From Streptomyces changanensis (GTDB lineage: Bacteria; Actinomycetota; Actinomycetes; Streptomycetales; Streptomycetaceae), in contig NZ_CP102332.1 in the NCBI RefSeq assembly GCF_024600715.1, positions 2,914,001 to 2,978,000 on the forward strand: DNA of 64,000 nt, written 5' to 3'. Positions 62,588 to 64,000 of the stretch are shown here, in pieces (the stretch's first letter is position 1; the number at the start of each line of letters is the position of its first letter). A program made the position numbers and the translations under genes. Below the pieces are notes generated by a model. The model saw only the letters and a list, made by a program, of their open reading frames with translations. It made no database searches and had not been told where the DNA came from.

Positions 62588-63585
62588 CCCCCGGGGCCCC
62601 GGCCCCGCATCCGCCGCAGGCTCAGCAGCAGCGCCGCGCCGAGCACGACGGCGCCCAGCGCGAGCCCCGACCCGCCGCCCTCGTCGCCGCCCGACGGCGA
62701 GGAGGCGGACCCGGAGGGCCGCGGCGTCGGGCCCTGCGCGGGCGCCGCGCCCGTCCCCTCCACCGGCACCCGCGCGACACGACTGCCCTCGCCCTCCGTG
62801 CCGAACATCAGCGCCGTCCCGTCCGGCGTGTACGTCACCGACTCCGACTGGCCCTGGATGGGCGCCCGCACCCGCTCGTCCGGGCCGAGCCGCCCGTCGC
62901 GCCACGCGTAGCCGCGGGCGCTGAAGTAGCTGCGCAGCACCAGCCGGGTCCCGTCCGGGGAGAACGCCCCGTCGGTCACCCACGGCACCTCGCCGATCCG
63001 CCGGAAGACGTTGGTGCCCTTCGCCGACAGCTCCCGCGGCCCCTCGTACAGGCCGCCGCCGTCCTCGTGCTTCGACGCGATGTACACGCGGCCCGTCTTC
63101 GGATGGACCATCAGGGCCTCCGCGTCGCGCGGCCCGTCCTCGTACGTCACCGTGTACTGCGTCGCCGTGACCGTCGCGTCGCCGAGCCGCTCCGGCTCGC
63201 GGAAGCGGTAGATCCACACGTGGCTCCACGAGCCGCCCAGGTTGTCGCCGATGTCCCCGACGTACACGTACCCGTCGGGGCCGACGGAGACGGCCTCCAT
63301 GTCGCGGGGCTTGCCCACGCCGCGCAGCGTGATCGTCGCGACGGTCCGTCCGGTGCGCCCGTCGACGGCGAAGAGCCGCGGCTCGTCCTGGTCGTTGTGG
63401 GTCCAGTAGACGCCCGGGTGGGCGCGGCTGGCGGCGAGCCCGCTGGACTCGGTGATCCGCGGGTCCGCGAGCGTGAACCCGTCGCCGCCGTCGTCCGCGA
63501 GGGCGGGCCCGGCGGCGAGCAGCGGCGCGGTGAGGGCGAGGGCGGCGCCGCCCAGGGTCGTGCACAGCGCGCGGAGAAGAGCCAT
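62569..63585 (-). CDS. Secreted beta-propeller protein with C-terminal membrane anchor
   Basis: A 338-residue protein with a Sec signal (1-30, ALLRALCTTLGGAALALTAP, cleaved near ALA-DD). A propeller-like region follows, with repeats FTLADPRITESSGLAASRAHPGVYW, RDMEAVSVGPDGYVYVGDIGDN, RDAEALMVHPKTGRVYIASK and WVTDGAFSPDGTRLVLRSY. A Ser/Pro/Gly stalk leads to one C-terminal helix (GLALGAVVLGAALLLSL) with a basic tail (RRMRGRG), so it is held on the outer membrane face. There is no LPXTG. The DxGDN motif resembles SdiA-regulated/esterase-like propellers. Function is unknown. Confidence 0.88.
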   Translation of the reverse strand: MALLRALCTTLGGAALALTAPLLAAGPALADDGGDGFTLADPRITESSGLAASRAHPGVYWTHNDQDEPRLFAVDGRTGRTVATITLRGVGKPRDMEAVSVGPDGYVYVGDIGDNLGGSWSHVWIYRFREPERLGDATVTATQYTVTYEDGPRDAEALMVHPKTGRVYIASKHEDGGGLYEGPRELSAKGTNVFRRIGEVPWVTDGAFSPDGTRLVLRSYFSARGYAWRDGRLGPDERVRAPIQGQSESVTYTPDGTALMFGTEGEGSRVARVPVEGTGAAPAQGPTPRPSGSASSPSGGDEGGGSGLALGAVVLGAALLLSLRRMRGRGPGGQSPSA

Positions 63586-63644
63586 GGCCCCAGTGTCCAC
63601 GGTCACGTGGCGTTCCACCCGCGCGACCGGCCATGATGGCGGCC

Positions 63645-64000
63645 ATGTGTCCCAGGTTCCTGTTCGTCGGCGACTCGATGACCATCGGCAGCGCGGGCGA
63701 GCACACCTGGCGCTACCGCATGTGGCAGCACCTGGACGCGGCGCTCGGCCCCGGCCGGTACGGCATCGTCGGCCCCCGCACGACCCTGTACGACCCGGAG
63801 GCCGGCGCGCCGGTCTCCACCGCGTACGCCGACCCCGCGTTCCCCGAGCCGGCCCGCGCGCACCTGGCCGGATGGGGCGAGGGCTGGCTGCACATGGCGC
63901 CGCTCATCGGCGACGCCGTGGCGGACGGCGGGGCGGACGTGCTGCTGGTCTCGCTCGGCCTGATCGACCTGGGCTTCTACACCAACAGCGACCAGACGGT
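63645..64000 (+). CDS. SGNH/GDSL hydrolase, N-terminal part (cut by window end)
   Basis: The first 118 residues of an SGNH-fold hydrolase. Block I is RFLFVGDSMTIGSAGEHTWRY, with the nucleophile Ser in GDS; block II glycine is expected in YGIVGPRTTLYD. The DVLLVSLGLIDLGFYTNSDQ segment is the block III region, with L-I-D replacing the usual G-x-N-D. That suggests an altered oxyanion hole or a non-catalytic member. No signal peptide is seen, unlike secreted lipases of this fold. ATGs at 63633, 63636 and 63645 are in one frame; the start is uncertain. The gene runs off the window. Confidence 0.88.
   Translation, partial: MCPRFLFVGDSMTIGSAGEHTWRYRMWQHLDAALGPGRYGIVGPRTTLYDPEAGAPVSTAYADPAFPEPARAHLAGWGEGWLHMAPLIGDAVADGGADVLLVSLGLIDLGFYTNSDQT

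Overview
The window is very GC-rich DNA (roughly three quarters G+C by eye) with GTG starts, GTGA stop/start overlaps and strong third-position GC. It comes from the chromosome of a Streptomyces species. The afsK/afsR/afsS trio, dmdR1, a UPF0309 SIS protein, pdxH, citrate synthase, purU and serC occur in an order that, from memory, follows the central chromosome of S. coelicolor (about SCO4366 to SCO4426, reversed). No tRNA, rRNA, CRISPR array or intact insertion sequence was found.

Layout. 1-10 kb: tail of an SDR oxidoreductase, a pentapeptide-repeat protein, then the global antibiotic-control module: afsR (SARP/NB-ARC/TPR), its target afsS with a visible AfsR-type operator, and the Ser/Thr kinase afsK, with a VOC protein behind afsK that may be the AfsK inhibitor KbpA. 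10-19 kb: TetR, PNPOx-family, DUF4142, FAD monooxygenase, a secreted repeat protein and a CoA-ligase. 19-23.5 kb: a partner-switching cluster (anti-sigma ATPase, STAS antagonist, sigma factor translationally coupled to an anti-sigma/MDMPI fusion) and a calerythrin-like EF-hand protein. 23.5-34 kb: purU, an SCO4402-family protein, a solute-binding lipoprotein, a Pro/Gln-rich membrane protein, an NsdA-like regulator, a primase-polymerase domain protein and a two-gene ABC exporter. 34-40 kb: alpha/beta hydrolase behind a LexA-like box, the iron regulator dmdR1, a SIS protein, a PAS/GAF protein, pdxH and citrate synthase. 40.6-49.6 kb: a seven-gene acyl-CoA degradation operon (AtuA family, biotin-dependent carboxylase, acyl-CoA dehydrogenase, enoyl-CoA hydratase) ending in its own TetR gene, with a palindromic operator in front. 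50.8-52.5 kb: a small accessory patch with a lower-GC membrane protein and a transposase relic. 52.5-64 kb: a large FAD/Fe-S oxidase, serC, secreted proteins, a DrrAB-type ABC transporter with a divergent TetR and twin operators, and a truncated SGNH hydrolase.

The most unusual element is at about 38.03-38.25 kb, between a PAS protein gene and pdxH. A textbook promoter precedes a Shine-Dalgarno sequence matching 12 nt of the 16S 3' end, a 12-codon ORF, two mutually exclusive hairpins and a three-way-junction RNA fold, with no downstream gene on the same strand. It looks like an independent small RNA/micropeptide locus with attenuator-like structure. Other recurrent themes are GC-rich minisatellites between genes and in low-complexity protein segments, and several genes whose -10 box lies 6-8 nt before the start codon, which suggests leaderless mRNAs.
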